Below the pieces are notes generated by a model, which saw only the letters and a list, made by a program, of their open reading frames with translations, made no database searches and was not told the DNA's origin. A program made the translations under genes and the position numbers. This document shows positions 25,954 through 34,104 of a stretch of 64,000 nt of DNA, piece by piece. The stretch lies in contig NZ_JAPVRC010000003.1 in assembly GCF_030345335.1 (NCBI RefSeq), forward strand, positions 186,001 through 250,000, written 5' to 3'. The stretch comes from Halobacillus campisalis. Its GTDB lineage: Bacteria > Bacillota > Bacilli > Bacillales > Halobacillaceae. Each line of letters begins with the position of its first letter. Position 1 is the stretch's first letter.

Positions 25954-26376
25954 CTAAAATCTACGCTGGTGTTTACCCATTCCCATCCCCATTACCTGGG
26001 ATGGAGGAGCACATACATCTTCACAAGAATAAGAATTCACGACGGACTGCGTGTGCGGGAAAGAATGAACATATTTATAATGCGTGTGATTATACTGAGT
26101 CGTATGACTTGGATGAACGACAGGGATAATCACCTCTGAGTTTACTCGTTGCGGAAGCTGGCGGACAGGAGCATACTGAGCAGGCATGACCCTGGGCGGG
26201 TTTTGGATAAAAGGTGCTACTTGCGGGTAACCGCCCTCCATATTTTGGGGCCCTTGCTGTTGACCTTGCTGCTGACCGTTATCATCGTCACCTTGTTGGA
26301 CGCCCTGAACCATCGTATCATTTTGCCCATACGGCCAATTAGAGTTGTTCCGGTCATATTGTTGTTTTTCAAACAT
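25954..26376 (-). CDS. CotD-family spore coat protein
   Basis: 140 residues. The N-terminal half is rich in Gln, Asn and Gly (VQQGDDDNGQQQGQQQGPQN). The C-terminal part, VVHPSHTTQYNHTHYKYVHS with FPHTQSVVNSY, is the His/Tyr-rich signature of CotD-type inner spore coat proteins. I chose the ATG at 26376, with AAGGAGG upstream; the longer frame lacks a start signal. Mother-cell (sigma-K) expression is expected for the family, but I did not find a convincing sigma-K promoter. It is divergent from a small membrane protein gene, with a parS site between them. Confidence 0.82.
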   Translation of the reverse strand: MFEKQQYDRNNSNWPYGQNDTMVQGVQQGDDDNGQQQGQQQGPQNMEGGYPQVAPFIQNPPRVMPAQYAPVRQLPQRVNSEVIIPVVHPSHTTQYNHTHYKYVHSFPHTQSVVNSYSCEDVCAPPSQVMGMGMGKHQRRF

Positions 26377-26570
26377 TCCTTGAAACCTCCTTATAATCTG
26401 GACTATATATTTGTATATGTGGGGTAAGCGTCTATTGATTGGATATTCACCCATATTTTAAAAGCTTTTGCACAACTCTCTGATACTCTAAATACATGAT
26501 GCTTCTATATTAGTTAAGCTTCTTTACCTGAGAAATAAACAGGTACACGAAAGTAAAGACCTTCCACCTA

Positions 26571-26592
26571 AATTGTTTCACGTGAAACAATT
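26571..26592. other. parS site 2 (ParB/Spo0J binding)
   Basis: TGTTTCACGTGAAACA at 26574-26589 is a perfect consensus inside a 22-bp palindrome (AATT...AATT). It lies in the intergenic space between the CotD-like gene and the next gene, 3.4 kb from site 1. Confidence 0.93.
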
Positions 26593-26656
26593 TTTCCCAA
26601 TACGCGTTTAGACAGACCTCCAACCGTTTACATAAAGGGAAAGGATGTGAACGATT

Positions 26657-26851
26657 ATGGAGATTGCGGCCGCCGTACTGATGATGATTGGAACCCTCTC
26701 CCTATGGGGAATTGGCCTCTTATATCCCAACTTCAAAAGAATGAAAGGTGAAAAGGTTTCTGAATGGAAAGGATATGGCTACAGTCTTGCAGGGGTGGGA
26801 ATTTTTTTGCTCATTTTCATCATTGTTTGGTTTCTCTCCCAAATCAAATAA
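26657..26851 (+). CDS. Small two-helix membrane protein
   Basis: 64 residues with hydrophobic segments at about 3-22 and 43-62, separated by YPNFKRMKGEKVSEWKGYGY. No named family is recognised. A homologue with a premature stop lies at 60495-60623 and shares the YPxxKxxxGExVSE loop. The ATG is preceded by AAAGGATG. A short stem (CCCATCTCCTT/AAGGAAATGGG) lies at its end, shared with the convergent MutS2-like gene. Confidence 0.65.
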   Translation: MEIAAAVLMMIGTLSLWGIGLLYPNFKRMKGEKVSEWKGYGYSLAGVGIFLLIFIIVWFLSQIK

Positions 26852-26891
26852 CCCATCTCCTTAATTAAGGAAATGGGCTGATTCATACAAC

Positions 26892-28811
26892 TTAAAATTC
26901 TTCTTCCTCTATCGACAATCCGTCTACATGTTTACGATCCAGTTGTTTGGTCACTTTACGATACTCCTTCGATTTAAAAATGATATCAAAATCATAGTCA
27001 GCTGGATATAATTCTGCCGCGGGAATATAGAGCTCCAGACGTTTATGGTTCAGCTTCAGCTTTTCCCCTTTTTGCTGAACGATATAATCGCCATGCTCAT
27101 CAGGTCCTTTATAAACGATCGCGGTTTCTCCTGTCGCTTTAACCTTCACATTGTCTCCCATATTAAACTCGGCGACTGTTTCTTCTTTTGTGTTCACAGC
27201 TTTCTTTTTCGTATAGCGTGGTACTGTAACTTGCTGCTTCATTTCTCTACTTTTCAAAACGTTGCCATCCATTACATACGATTTCGTTTCTTGATAGGAC
27301 ACTTCATGTGCCCGTTCAATAATCGAAGGGTGCAGGCCAAGCTTCAAAGCGATTTGAAACGCCTGACTCTCCCCTGCTTCCCCGATGATCAGCCGATACG
27401 TAGGCTTTAATGTTTCTAAGTCGAACGACATGGAACCGTTAATAAAATCCGTACGTTTATTCGCAAGCTCTTTCATTTCAGTAAAATGTGTCGTCACCAT
27501 CAGCTTCGCTTTTTTCTCTACGAGCTGCTCAAGAATCGCCTGCGCCAGTCCCATGCCTTCGTTAGGCTCCGTGCCTGATCCAATCTCATCAATTAATGCC
27601 AGCGTTCCTGGACCTGCCTTCCGTAAAATATCAATAATATTGACGAGTCTTGAGCTGAACGTACTTAAATTAGCTTCAATGCTCTGACCATCCCCAATGT
27701 CACAAAAAATTTCATCAAAAATCATGACGGTCGACTCAGGGCTTGCAGGAACAAGCAGCCCTGCCTGGGCCATCATGGTAAGCAGACCTGTCGTTTTTAA
27801 CGTGACGGTTTTCCCTCCCGTATTCGGACCGGTGATCATCAGCGCCTGGTCATCAGCTTTCATCGTAATGGTCAGCGGCACGGCCTCCTTTCCTAATTGA
27901 GGATGACGAGCTTCTATTAAAGAAATCACATGATCTTCATTCAATTGCGGCTCATTGGCATCATTATCCATCGCATACTTCCCTTTAGCAAAAATGACAT
28001 CGTACTGATGCATGACGTCGATGGCCACCTGGATCGCCGGCTTGTGCTCAAGAACAAGACCGGTTAAATAATACATAATCTGTTCCACCTCATGCTGTTC
28101 GGACAGCTTAAGCTGTTCAATCACGTACTGCCTTTCCTCTAACTCTTTCGGCTCGATAAAGAGCGTAGCTCCTGAAGATGATTGATCGATCACAGACCCT
28201 TTCACCTTTTGCCGATGCTCTCTTTTAACAGGAAGAGTCAATCGGCCATTCTTCTCGACGGTCATCTGCTCCTGCAAAATCGAGGAACGTTTTTTCATAA
28301 TCTCCTGCGCTCTGTTTCTTAGTTTCGTCTGCTCCTGCTGTAAATCCTTACGCACCTTCAGCAAAGTTTTTGATGCATAGTCGTCAATTTGGCCATTTTT
28401 TAAGCAGCGGCGCAGCTCCTCCTCCAGATCCGTTATATCTTCCATCGATTCGACGTACACTGAAATCGTAGGTGCTACATATCCTTTGTCATCCATAAAC
28501 CGCTTCAGCTTGCGGCAATGATCGAGGAAATCAATCATCCGGCTGAGGTCCTCTACTCTGATATAGCGGCCTTTCTCGCCTTCTTCAAGTGAACGAATAA
28601 TGGACTCTAAAGAGTAGATCGGAATGCTTGAATTTAATCGAAGCACGCCAATCGCTTCTTTTATTTCTTGGAAAGATCGTTCAATACGACGGCGCACGTT
28701 CATCGGTTCCAGCGCCCGTATCGTTTCTTTTCCTTTCTTCGTAAAGGCATAGGAACTGATCTCTTCCACTACCTGATCAAATCCCAGTTTGTTTAACGCT
28801 TGTTTATTCAA
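26892..28811 (-). CDS. MutS2-like ATPase without Smr nuclease domain
   Basis: 639 residues. It has the MutS2 layout: an N-terminal lever/clamp region (1-300, with a coiled coil near 150-180), Walker A GPNTGGKT at 328-335, the DIGDGQSIEANLSTFSSR signature region near 371-388, and Walker B LALIDEIGSG at 404-413. A small KOW-like segment follows (545-600). The protein then ends at VDGLSIEEEEF, where canonical MutS2 (~785 residues) continues with the Smr endonuclease domain. MutS2/RqcU acts on recombination intermediates and on collided ribosomes. This paralogue could bind such a target without cutting. It is preceded by a strong promoter and an attenuator-like leader. Confidence 0.88.
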   Translation of the reverse strand: MNKQALNKLGFDQVVEEISSYAFTKKGKETIRALEPMNVRRRIERSFQEIKEAIGVLRLNSSIPIYSLESIIRSLEEGEKGRYIRVEDLSRMIDFLDHCRKLKRFMDDKGYVAPTISVYVESMEDITDLEEELRRCLKNGQIDDYASKTLLKVRKDLQQEQTKLRNRAQEIMKKRSSILQEQMTVEKNGRLTLPVKREHRQKVKGSVIDQSSSGATLFIEPKELEERQYVIEQLKLSEQHEVEQIMYYLTGLVLEHKPAIQVAIDVMHQYDVIFAKGKYAMDNDANEPQLNEDHVISLIEARHPQLGKEAVPLTITMKADDQALMITGPNTGGKTVTLKTTGLLTMMAQAGLLVPASPESTVMIFDEIFCDIGDGQSIEANLSTFSSRLVNIIDILRKAGPGTLALIDEIGSGTEPNEGMGLAQAILEQLVEKKAKLMVTTHFTEMKELANKRTDFINGSMSFDLETLKPTYRLIIGEAGESQAFQIALKLGLHPSIIERAHEVSYQETKSYVMDGNVLKSREMKQQVTVPRYTKKKAVNTKEETVAEFNMGDNVKVKATGETAIVYKGPDEHGDYIVQQKGEKLKLNHKRLELYIPAAELYPADYDFDIIFKSKEYRKVTKQLDRKHVDGLSIEEEEF

Positions 28812-28847
28812 TGCTGAATTCCCCTTTTTAATTTAAATTTTGCATAC

Positions 28848-28889
28848 AAAAAAAGCCACAGCAGGCGGATATACTCCTCCTGCTGTGGC
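28848..28889 (-). terminator. Leader terminator T3, before the MutS2-like gene
   Basis: On the minus strand GCCACAGCAGG pairs with CCTGCTGTGGC, followed by seven T. It lies about 40 nt before the MutS2-like start, so transcripts must read through it. Confidence 0.85.
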
Positions 28890-28923
28890 TCATCACTTGA
28901 ACCATTCTGCAGTTTCCAAATAT

Positions 28924-28954
28924 AAAAAAAGAGCCACGACAGGCGTCATAGCTC
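28924..28954 (-). terminator. Leader terminator T2
   Basis: On the minus strand GAGCTATGACG pairs (with G-U pairs) with TCGTGGCTC, followed by seven T. Its GCCTGT segment (28939-28944 region) can alternatively pair with ACAGGC upstream in the leader (28976-28981). Confidence 0.65.
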
Positions 28955-29012
28955 TTCCCTCATATTGTCGGGTATGCCTGTTCTTAACTACCCTTGAAGA
29001 TTACAACACAAA

Positions 29013-29039
29013 TAGCACCTGAAATATCAGGTGTTTTTG
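29013..29039 (+). terminator. Internal hairpin of the leader; terminator on the plus strand
   Basis: CACCTGA and TCAGGTG pair across AATA, with TTTTT on the plus strand. On the minus-strand leader RNA it is the innermost stem of a long nested hairpin (CTGTTCTTAACTA and CCTTGAA stems outside it). Confidence 0.55.
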
Positions 29040-29067
29040 AATCATTCAAGGATTATACGGTTACGTA

Positions 29068-29091
29068 TTAGTTAAGAACAGCCACACTCAT
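29068..29091 (-). CDS. Leader peptide MSVAVLN
   Basis: Seven codons and a stop with GGAG 7 nt upstream, about 40 nt after the predicted transcription start. Its last codons (GCT GTT CTT AAC TAA) form one arm of a 13-bp inverted repeat with 28978-28990. Its function as a ribosome sensor is inferred. Confidence 0.5.
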   Translation of the reverse strand: MSVAVLN

Positions 29092-29137
29092 AAAAAATCT
29101 CCTTTTAAATACCATATTTGCAGAATGGTATGCTTTA

Positions 29138-29166
29138 TATATACGCGAAGACTCGCAAAATGTCAA
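29138..29166 (-). promoter_or_regulatory. Sigma-A promoter of the MutS2-like leader
   Basis: Perfect TTGACA (29166-29161) and TATATA (29143-29138) with a 17-bp spacer on the minus strand. This is the best promoter in the window. Confidence 0.8.
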
Positions 29167-29240
29167 TACAGTCTATTTCTGTTTTCACCGTAATTCCATT
29201 ATGATAGATACACATACAATAAGAAGCGGGGGTCAACTTC

Positions 29241-30323
29241 ATGTCCAAAGTAAAAGACATCTATCATAAAGAATTTTTAGAACGGCTGGCCGACGATCTT
29301 CTTAAGCAGAACAGTGATTTTAATAAGGAACGATTCCTGACGCTCGTCTATTCTAATGACTGGGAGCAGCTGGAGTTTAAACAGCGTGTTGGCCGCATCA
29401 CAGCTTCCATGCATGAAACCCTTCCTCAGCCTTACATACAAGCGCTGCCGATCATCAAGCGTACGGCTCCTGAATTCGAAGGCCTGGCGGGTATCATCTT
29501 CCCGGATTACATTGCTCAATATGGAACAGACGACTGGGAGGAATCCATGCATGCACTGCGTGACGTAACAGGGTTCTCTACATCGGAATTTGCTATTCGT
29601 TCATTTTTACTCAAAGATCTTAATCAAACGATTGACCAAATGTTCCTATGGGCAGAAGATGACAACGAGCACGTCAGGCGATTAGCAAGTGAAGGCTCGC
29701 GTCCGCGTCTTCCATGGGGACAAACTGTGCCTTACCTTAAAGAGCATCCCGAACGTCTTCTTCCTCTTCTGGAAAAATTGTTGGAAGATGAATCGCTTTA
29801 TGTGAGAAGAAGTGTAGCCAATCATTTAAATGATGTATCGAAAACTCATCCTGAACTCGTGATCGATATCTTAGAAAAGCGGAAAGGTCACAATGATAAA
29901 ACCGACTGGATCTTGCGTCATGCCTGCCGCACCCTGTTAAAGCAAGGAAACTACCAGGCTTTACAGCTGTTCGGTTATCATTCCAGCGATTCCCTCCATG
30001 TTCACCAGTTTACGCTCGATCAATCGAAGATATCGATCGGCGATAGTCTTTCTTTTACTTTTCAAGTGTCCGCAGAAGCCGATACGAAGCTGAGAGTTGA
30101 ATATGCTATCGATTATGTGAAGAAAAATGGACAAAGGAACCGTAAAGTTTTTCAAGCAAGTGATACGACAATTACAACCGGAGAAGAAAAATCATTCACA
30201 AGAAATCAATCCTTTAGAAATATGACGACGCGCAAACATTATCCAGGGACACACACACTGGCGATTATATTGAACGGCATAGAGAAGGTCAGTCAGGATT
30301 TTGAGCTCTCTCCCCCTCATTAG
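29241..30323 (+). CDS. AlkC/AlkD-family DNA alkylation repair protein with Ig-like tail
   Basis: 360 residues. The first ~240 form the HEAT-like repeats of the DNA alkylation repair superfamily; ASEGSRPRLPWGQ and LLEDESLYVRRSVANHLND are typical of the AlkC branch. The last ~110 residues (LDQSKISIGDSLSFTFQVSA to GTHTLAIILNG) are beta-rich and look like the Ig-like domain found on some AlkC proteins. Such glycosylases remove 3-methyladenine or related cationic bases without base flipping. The ATG is preceded by AAGCGGGGG. It is divergent from the MutS2-like leader, so two DNA- or translation-stress genes share this intergenic region. Confidence 0.85.
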   Translation: MSKVKDIYHKEFLERLADDLLKQNSDFNKERFLTLVYSNDWEQLEFKQRVGRITASMHETLPQPYIQALPIIKRTAPEFEGLAGIIFPDYIAQYGTDDWEESMHALRDVTGFSTSEFAIRSFLLKDLNQTIDQMFLWAEDDNEHVRRLASEGSRPRLPWGQTVPYLKEHPERLLPLLEKLLEDESLYVRRSVANHLNDVSKTHPELVIDILEKRKGHNDKTDWILRHACRTLLKQGNYQALQLFGYHSSDSLHVHQFTLDQSKISIGDSLSFTFQVSAEADTKLRVEYAIDYVKKNGQRNRKVFQASDTTITTGEEKSFTRNQSFRNMTTRKHYPGTHTLAIILNGIEKVSQDFELSPPH

Positions 30324-30420
30324 ATGCTAATGTGCTGCATTAGACAATATTCCCTCATTGCCGATAAAAAAATGATAAAATGGAATGACCAGCTTTTCCT
30401 TTTTAGAGAGTGTGATGTAA

Positions 30421-31908
30421 ATGTTTTTAGATCTTTTTAATAACGTAGCGATCATTGTGGCCCTTCTTTTTATTGCGGGGAAATTTTTTGAGAACCGCCC
30501 GCTGGATCAAAACCCTCCGCTTTCTTCAAAAGTGTATGCGGGATTAGGTGCCGGTCTATTAGGATCTTTGTTGATCCTGAGCACCATTGAGGTTACGGAG
30601 ACGGTCATCCTTGACCTCAGACATATCGCTACGATCACCGCTGCCATGGTCGGCGGACCGGTCTCTGCCATCATTACAGGCGTAATTATCGCAACAACTC
30701 GTATGCTCATTCATGGAGTTACTACGGCTTCGATTCTAGCCTCTTCCATTGCCGTTTTCATGGGTCTGCTGTTAGGTTATATTTCTACTCTTCCTATAAA
30801 CAAAATCAACAAATACCTGGTCATGAACGTCTCTTATATCCTTATGAACTCGTTCGCTTTAAGTATGCTGATCGCTTCTCCATCCCTGCTTCAAAGTACA
30901 TTGCTATTCTCTGTATCCACTTCCATTTTCGGTGGGTTTACAGCTTACTATATGACCGAATATATTAGAAAAAGCAACATCGATAAAAGAAACATCTTAT
31001 ACTACAAGCTGATTGCTGAGAGCTCCACCGATGTCGTTTCGACTCATGACAAAAAAGGCACCATCCAGTACGTGTCTCCCTCCTGTGAAGCCGTTCTCGG
31101 TTATAAGCCAGCTGAATTAACAGGGACGAATGCGTTTAGTTATTTCCACCCGAAAGACCAATTGCGCACAGCTCCAGATAAGGTGCTTAAAAGGTCTGCC
31201 AATAAAACGATCGAGTATCGTTTTAAGCATAAAGACGGTGGTTATATTTGGCTTGAAGCCACATTCAATCAAATCAAAGGTTTACGTGAAGGCAGCGATT
31301 TCATCTACTCTTCCCGCGAGATTACAGAGAGGAAGCTGATGGAACAGGAATTGATGGATATGAATCAGTCTCTTAAGAAGCTGTCGAACCTCGATGGACT
31401 GACAGGTATCCCTAATAGAAGAAGCTTTGATTACGCACTGATGAAAGAATGGGAGAACGCAGTGCAGCACGCTCACCCCTATTCCTTTATCTTATTCGAT
31501 CTCGATAGATTCAAAGTATACAACGATACATACGGCCACCTGCAAGGTGATGAATGCTTACGCTCGATTGCTGAGATCGTACCGTCTCTTCTGAGAGAGC
31601 AGGACTTCTTCTCAAGATATGGCGGTGAAGAGTTCGCCATCATTCTCCCGCAAACAAGCGAAGTGGCAGCAAAAGAAGTTGCTGAAACCCTTTGTAAAGG
31701 AATTCTTCAAGAGGAGCTTCCTCATATTAATTCCGATATCAAGCCTTTTGTAACGATCAGTGCGGGGGTAGCGACTCTGAGGCCAACCGATGAGACGGAT
31801 TACACGACCATCATCGACATGGCCGACCGTGCGCTTTATCAGGCAAAAGAAGAAGGACGTAATACGGTAAGAGTTTTTCAGCCGACATGGTCTGCCTCCC
31901 GCAGTTGA
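30421..31908 (+). CDS. Membrane diguanylate cyclase (5TM-PAS-GGDEF)
   Basis: 495 residues. Residues 1-185 carry five to six helices of the 5TMR-LYT type found in LytS and YhcK. A PAS domain follows (about 195-310; STDVVSTHDKKGTIQYVSPS, then HKDGGYIWLEATFN). The GGDEF domain begins near 335 (LSNLDGLTGIPNRRSFD) and has an intact active site, RYGGEEF, with the inhibitory RxxD site (REQD) five residues before it. It should make cyclic di-GMP from GTP and be product-inhibited. It is monocistronic with a strong terminator. A degenerate GGDEF protein at 44713-45480 is a possible receptor. Confidence 0.92.
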   Translation: MFLDLFNNVAIIVALLFIAGKFFENRPLDQNPPLSSKVYAGLGAGLLGSLLILSTIEVTETVILDLRHIATITAAMVGGPVSAIITGVIIATTRMLIHGVTTASILASSIAVFMGLLLGYISTLPINKINKYLVMNVSYILMNSFALSMLIASPSLLQSTLLFSVSTSIFGGFTAYYMTEYIRKSNIDKRNILYYKLIAESSTDVVSTHDKKGTIQYVSPSCEAVLGYKPAELTGTNAFSYFHPKDQLRTAPDKVLKRSANKTIEYRFKHKDGGYIWLEATFNQIKGLREGSDFIYSSREITERKLMEQELMDMNQSLKKLSNLDGLTGIPNRRSFDYALMKEWENAVQHAHPYSFILFDLDRFKVYNDTYGHLQGDECLRSIAEIVPSLLREQDFFSRYGGEEFAIILPQTSEVAAKEVAETLCKGILQEELPHINSDIKPFVTISAGVATLRPTDETDYTTIIDMADRALYQAKEEGRNTVRVFQPTWSASRS

Positions 31909-31961
31909 TCGAGCTTACCTGATTTTTTCGTGTCCGTTTGTTGTTCCTATGTATCACATAA

Positions 31962-32000
31962 AAAAACACAGAAAAACGTCTCCGTTTTTCTGTGTTTTTT
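31962..32000 (+). terminator. Terminator of the diguanylate cyclase gene
   Basis: AAAACACAGAAAAAC pairs with GTTTTTCTGTGTTTT. Usable on both strands. Confidence 0.88.
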
Positions 32001-32049
32001 GTTTCTTAATGCTCTTCGGTTTAAAAAGCGCGACAACGCGGATATACAA

Positions 32050-32322
32050 TTAACAGTTCTGTTCAGGTAAACCCGCCAATACTAAACCGCCGTCTTGATG
32101 GTCGAGTGTAACCTCTTTGACCATATCCACTACACGTGAGTCCATAGCCACTTGAATTTCATTAATCGTTTCTACCTGATCGGATTCCTCCGGGGCATCC
32201 ATAGACAATCCCATTTGCGGTCCGCAGCACCCTTGTCCAGCAAAATAAAAACGAATATTCTCTGCCTTCTGTTCATTCATAGCTTCCGTCAATACGTTTT
32301 TCGCTTCTTCAGTAATGTTCAT
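32050..32322 (-). CDS. HesB-like protein of the ars operon
   Basis: 90 residues resembling HesB/IscA A-type proteins: NITEEAKNVLTEAM, FAGQGCCGPQMGLSMD and GGLVLAGLPEQNC. The cysteine pattern (GCCGP and a C-terminal Cys) differs from the classic C-x65-CGC set, as in HesB-like proteins found in arsenic operons. It may bind iron or arsenite; the function is not established. It is the last of three genes (arsR, arsD, this), with an 18-bp GGAG-containing spacer before it. Confidence 0.8.
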   Translation of the reverse strand: MNITEEAKNVLTEAMNEQKAENIRFYFAGQGCCGPQMGLSMDAPEESDQVETINEIQVAMDSRVVDMVKEVTLDHQDGGLVLAGLPEQNC

Positions 32323-32346
32323 GTTCGTTTCTCCTCCGTCTTATCT

Positions 32347-32706
32347 TTATAATTTTGTAAAATTCAATGGAGTTTCCGGCTTCTTCTCTTCCAAAGCAGA
32401 AGGCTCTATTTCAAACCATTCACCAAATTCTTTATTTGTTGGATACTCTCCTTCTTTCACAACATTTCCATCAACGAGAACCGCTGGCAAGGCCTCTGTT
32501 CCTGACTGATGCAGCAGATCATTTATGACCTTGTTTTCCGTAAATGCTCCGGGCTCATTAGCCAGATTGTACCGTTCCACTACAAATCCTTTCTTCTCAA
32601 GGGAATGAAGGACTGAAGCGAGGCGAGTTAAATCAGGGTCCACGCCAGGGCCGCACACTCCTGTCGGACAGCACATTGCCGGATCATAGATTTGTACTTT
32701 TTTCAT
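32347..32706 (-). CDS. arsD: Arsenite metallochaperone ArsD
   Basis: 119 residues of the thioredoxin-fold ArsD family. MKKVQIYDPAMCCPTGVCGP carries Cys12, Cys13 and Cys18, the As(III)-binding triad. ArsD normally hands arsenite to the ArsA ATPase of an efflux pump. I chose the ATG at 32706, with AAAGGAG at 7 nt upstream; the longer frame starts inside the ribosome-binding region. No arsA, arsB, acr3 or arsC is nearby, so the partner must be elsewhere or lost. Confidence 0.92.
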   Translation of the reverse strand: MKKVQIYDPAMCCPTGVCGPGVDPDLTRLASVLHSLEKKGFVVERYNLANEPGAFTENKVINDLLHQSGTEALPAVLVDGNVVKEGEYPTNKEFGEWFEIEPSALEEKKPETPLNFTKL

Positions 32707-32735
32707 AGTAAACGCTCCTTTACTAAAGTGGCAGC

Positions 32736-33086
32736 TCAATCACACGAAACAGCTTTCTCCTTCGATTGGATAGCTCGTAGAGTTTCATCTTCATCATCTA
32801 ATTGATTAAGTATGGATAAGACGAGATCACGTGCGCCGAATTCATCATTCATGGAGAAAAATCTCCACTGCCCGCGCCTTTCCTCTCGAACCAGACCGGC
32901 CATTTTCAACTTGCGTAAATGCTGGCTGATGGCAGGCTGACTCATTTCAAACATATCGACAAACTGGCATACACAGTACGCTTTCTTCTGCACCAGTTTC
33001 ATGATTAAAAGCCTTGTAGGATCGCTCATTGCTTTCATGCACTGAACGGTTGAAGCGGTATCCCGTTTCACTGTAACTGCCGTCAT
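32736..33086 (-). CDS. arsR: ArsR-family arsenic-responsive repressor
   Basis: 116 residues with the ArsR winged helix (MKAMSDPTRLLIMKLVQKKAYCVCQFVDMFEMSQPAISQHLRKLKMAG in essence). The metalloid-sensing CVC pair lies in the recognition-helix region. Binding As(III) releases DNA. I chose the ATG at 33086 with CGGAGGGG upstream. It heads the arsR-arsD-hesB operon, and a 9-bp inverted repeat lies in its promoter region. Confidence 0.92.
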   Translation of the reverse strand: MTAVTVKRDTASTVQCMKAMSDPTRLLIMKLVQKKAYCVCQFVDMFEMSQPAISQHLRKLKMAGLVREERRGQWRFFSMNDEFGARDLVLSILNQLDDEDETLRAIQSKEKAVSCD

Positions 33087-33143
33087 GGCTTCCCCTCCGT
33101 TTACAAGCGGTCTATCATTTATGAACCATTTTCTTCTCCATTC

Positions 33144-33169
33144 ATTATATAAGTCTTTGGTTATATAAT
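33144..33169. promoter_or_regulatory. Candidate ArsR operator
   Basis: ATTATATAA and TTATATAAT are exact inverted arms separated by 8 bp. The site lies 58 bp before the arsR start. Confidence 0.6.
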
Positions 33170-33273
33170 TCAATGGTTATCCACAAAATTTACACTAGGA
33201 TAATATAGGTACAATAAAAAAATCGCCCCTGGATTAGAGCGCTCCCCGCGTTAAATTCCTTCCCCTCAGCCCT

Positions 33274-33702
33274 TCATTCATCGAAAAACTCCATATGACG
33301 TTTTTCACTTCTATAGTAATCCATTCGATCCTGCAAAGAACCGGTATGAAATTCAAACTTGTGCCCGTCCGGATCGGTAAAATAAATCGACCGTTTATCC
33401 GCTTGCTCTCTTGGACGCCCTGAAAGAATATGTACATTTAACTTTCTTAACCTTTTATATACCTCAACGTAATCTTCTTCATCTATAGAAAAAGCTGTAT
33501 GAGTATACGAGTGATGGATGTCGCTTCGCGAAATATCTTTTTCTTCATTCAAAGCAAGCCAGAGGCCGTTTACATCAAAGTAAGCAGTCGTTTTCCCTTT
33601 GACTAAAAGCTTTGCCTCAAATACTTGCTCGTAAAATTGGACAGAGGTATCTAAATCAGAAACAGAAAACAGCAGATGGTCCAAACCTTTCACAAACATC
33701 AT
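33274..33702 (-). CDS. fosB: FosB-type fosfomycin thiol transferase
   Basis: 142 residues of the vicinal-oxygen-chelate fold, close to FosB, which adds bacillithiol to fosfomycin. The metal ligands are present: GLDH (first His), SYTH (second His) and GHKFEFH (Glu). The loop SIYFTDPDGHK and the C-terminus LQDRMDYYRSEKRHMEF are FosB-typical. The cysteine of FosB at HLCFSV is a leucine here (HLLFSV), which may affect thiol handling. Related glyoxalase or catechol dioxygenase functions are less likely. The start is ATGATG with GGAGGGG upstream. Confidence 0.85.
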   Translation of the reverse strand: MMFVKGLDHLLFSVSDLDTSVQFYEQVFEAKLLVKGKTTAYFDVNGLWLALNEEKDISRSDIHHSYTHTAFSIDEEDYVEVYKRLRKLNVHILSGRPREQADKRSIYFTDPDGHKFEFHTGSLQDRMDYYRSEKRHMEFFDE

Positions 33703-33747
33703 CGATCCCCTCCTCAGTCGTCCTTCAAAATCAGCTTCAATACAACA

Positions 33748-33942
33748 TTAAACCAGGTCAAAAATATGAATAATCACTTTTGATATAGCTCTCCCCAAAA
33801 GAATAATCAATCGTATCGGGAGAAACAGCAGCTCTGGAATATAAATCAGGAGTTCAATCATGAAATCTACAATATAGAAGCGTCCGTCATCCCTCTTCTT
33901 CCTTCTCAAGACTTCCTTTTTGCTTTTCCACCATTCGCTCAT
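33748..33942 (-). CDS. Small basic membrane protein
   Basis: 64 residues. A basic N-terminal part (MSEWWKSKKEVLRRKKRDDGR) is followed by a hydrophobic helix pair or hairpin (about 22-60). The ATG is preceded by GGGAGGAG at 7 nt. No family is recognised. It lies 45 bp upstream of fosB on the same strand and could share its transcript. Confidence 0.6.
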   Translation of the reverse strand: MSEWWKSKKEVLRRKKRDDGRFYIVDFMIELLIYIPELLFLPIRLIILLGRAISKVIIHIFDLV

Positions 33943-34104
33943 GAGGCGTCTCCTCCCGGTTAGGTTCTGTGCTTATTATTACGCTTAGTCAGCGAAAAAG
34001 TTTCAATTATATGGATAATCGGCTTAATATTGATTGATTGCAAATAAGGAAAATTAATCCCATAAAGAAACAACAGAAAGGAAACCAAATTGTGCGCACT
34101 GTAT

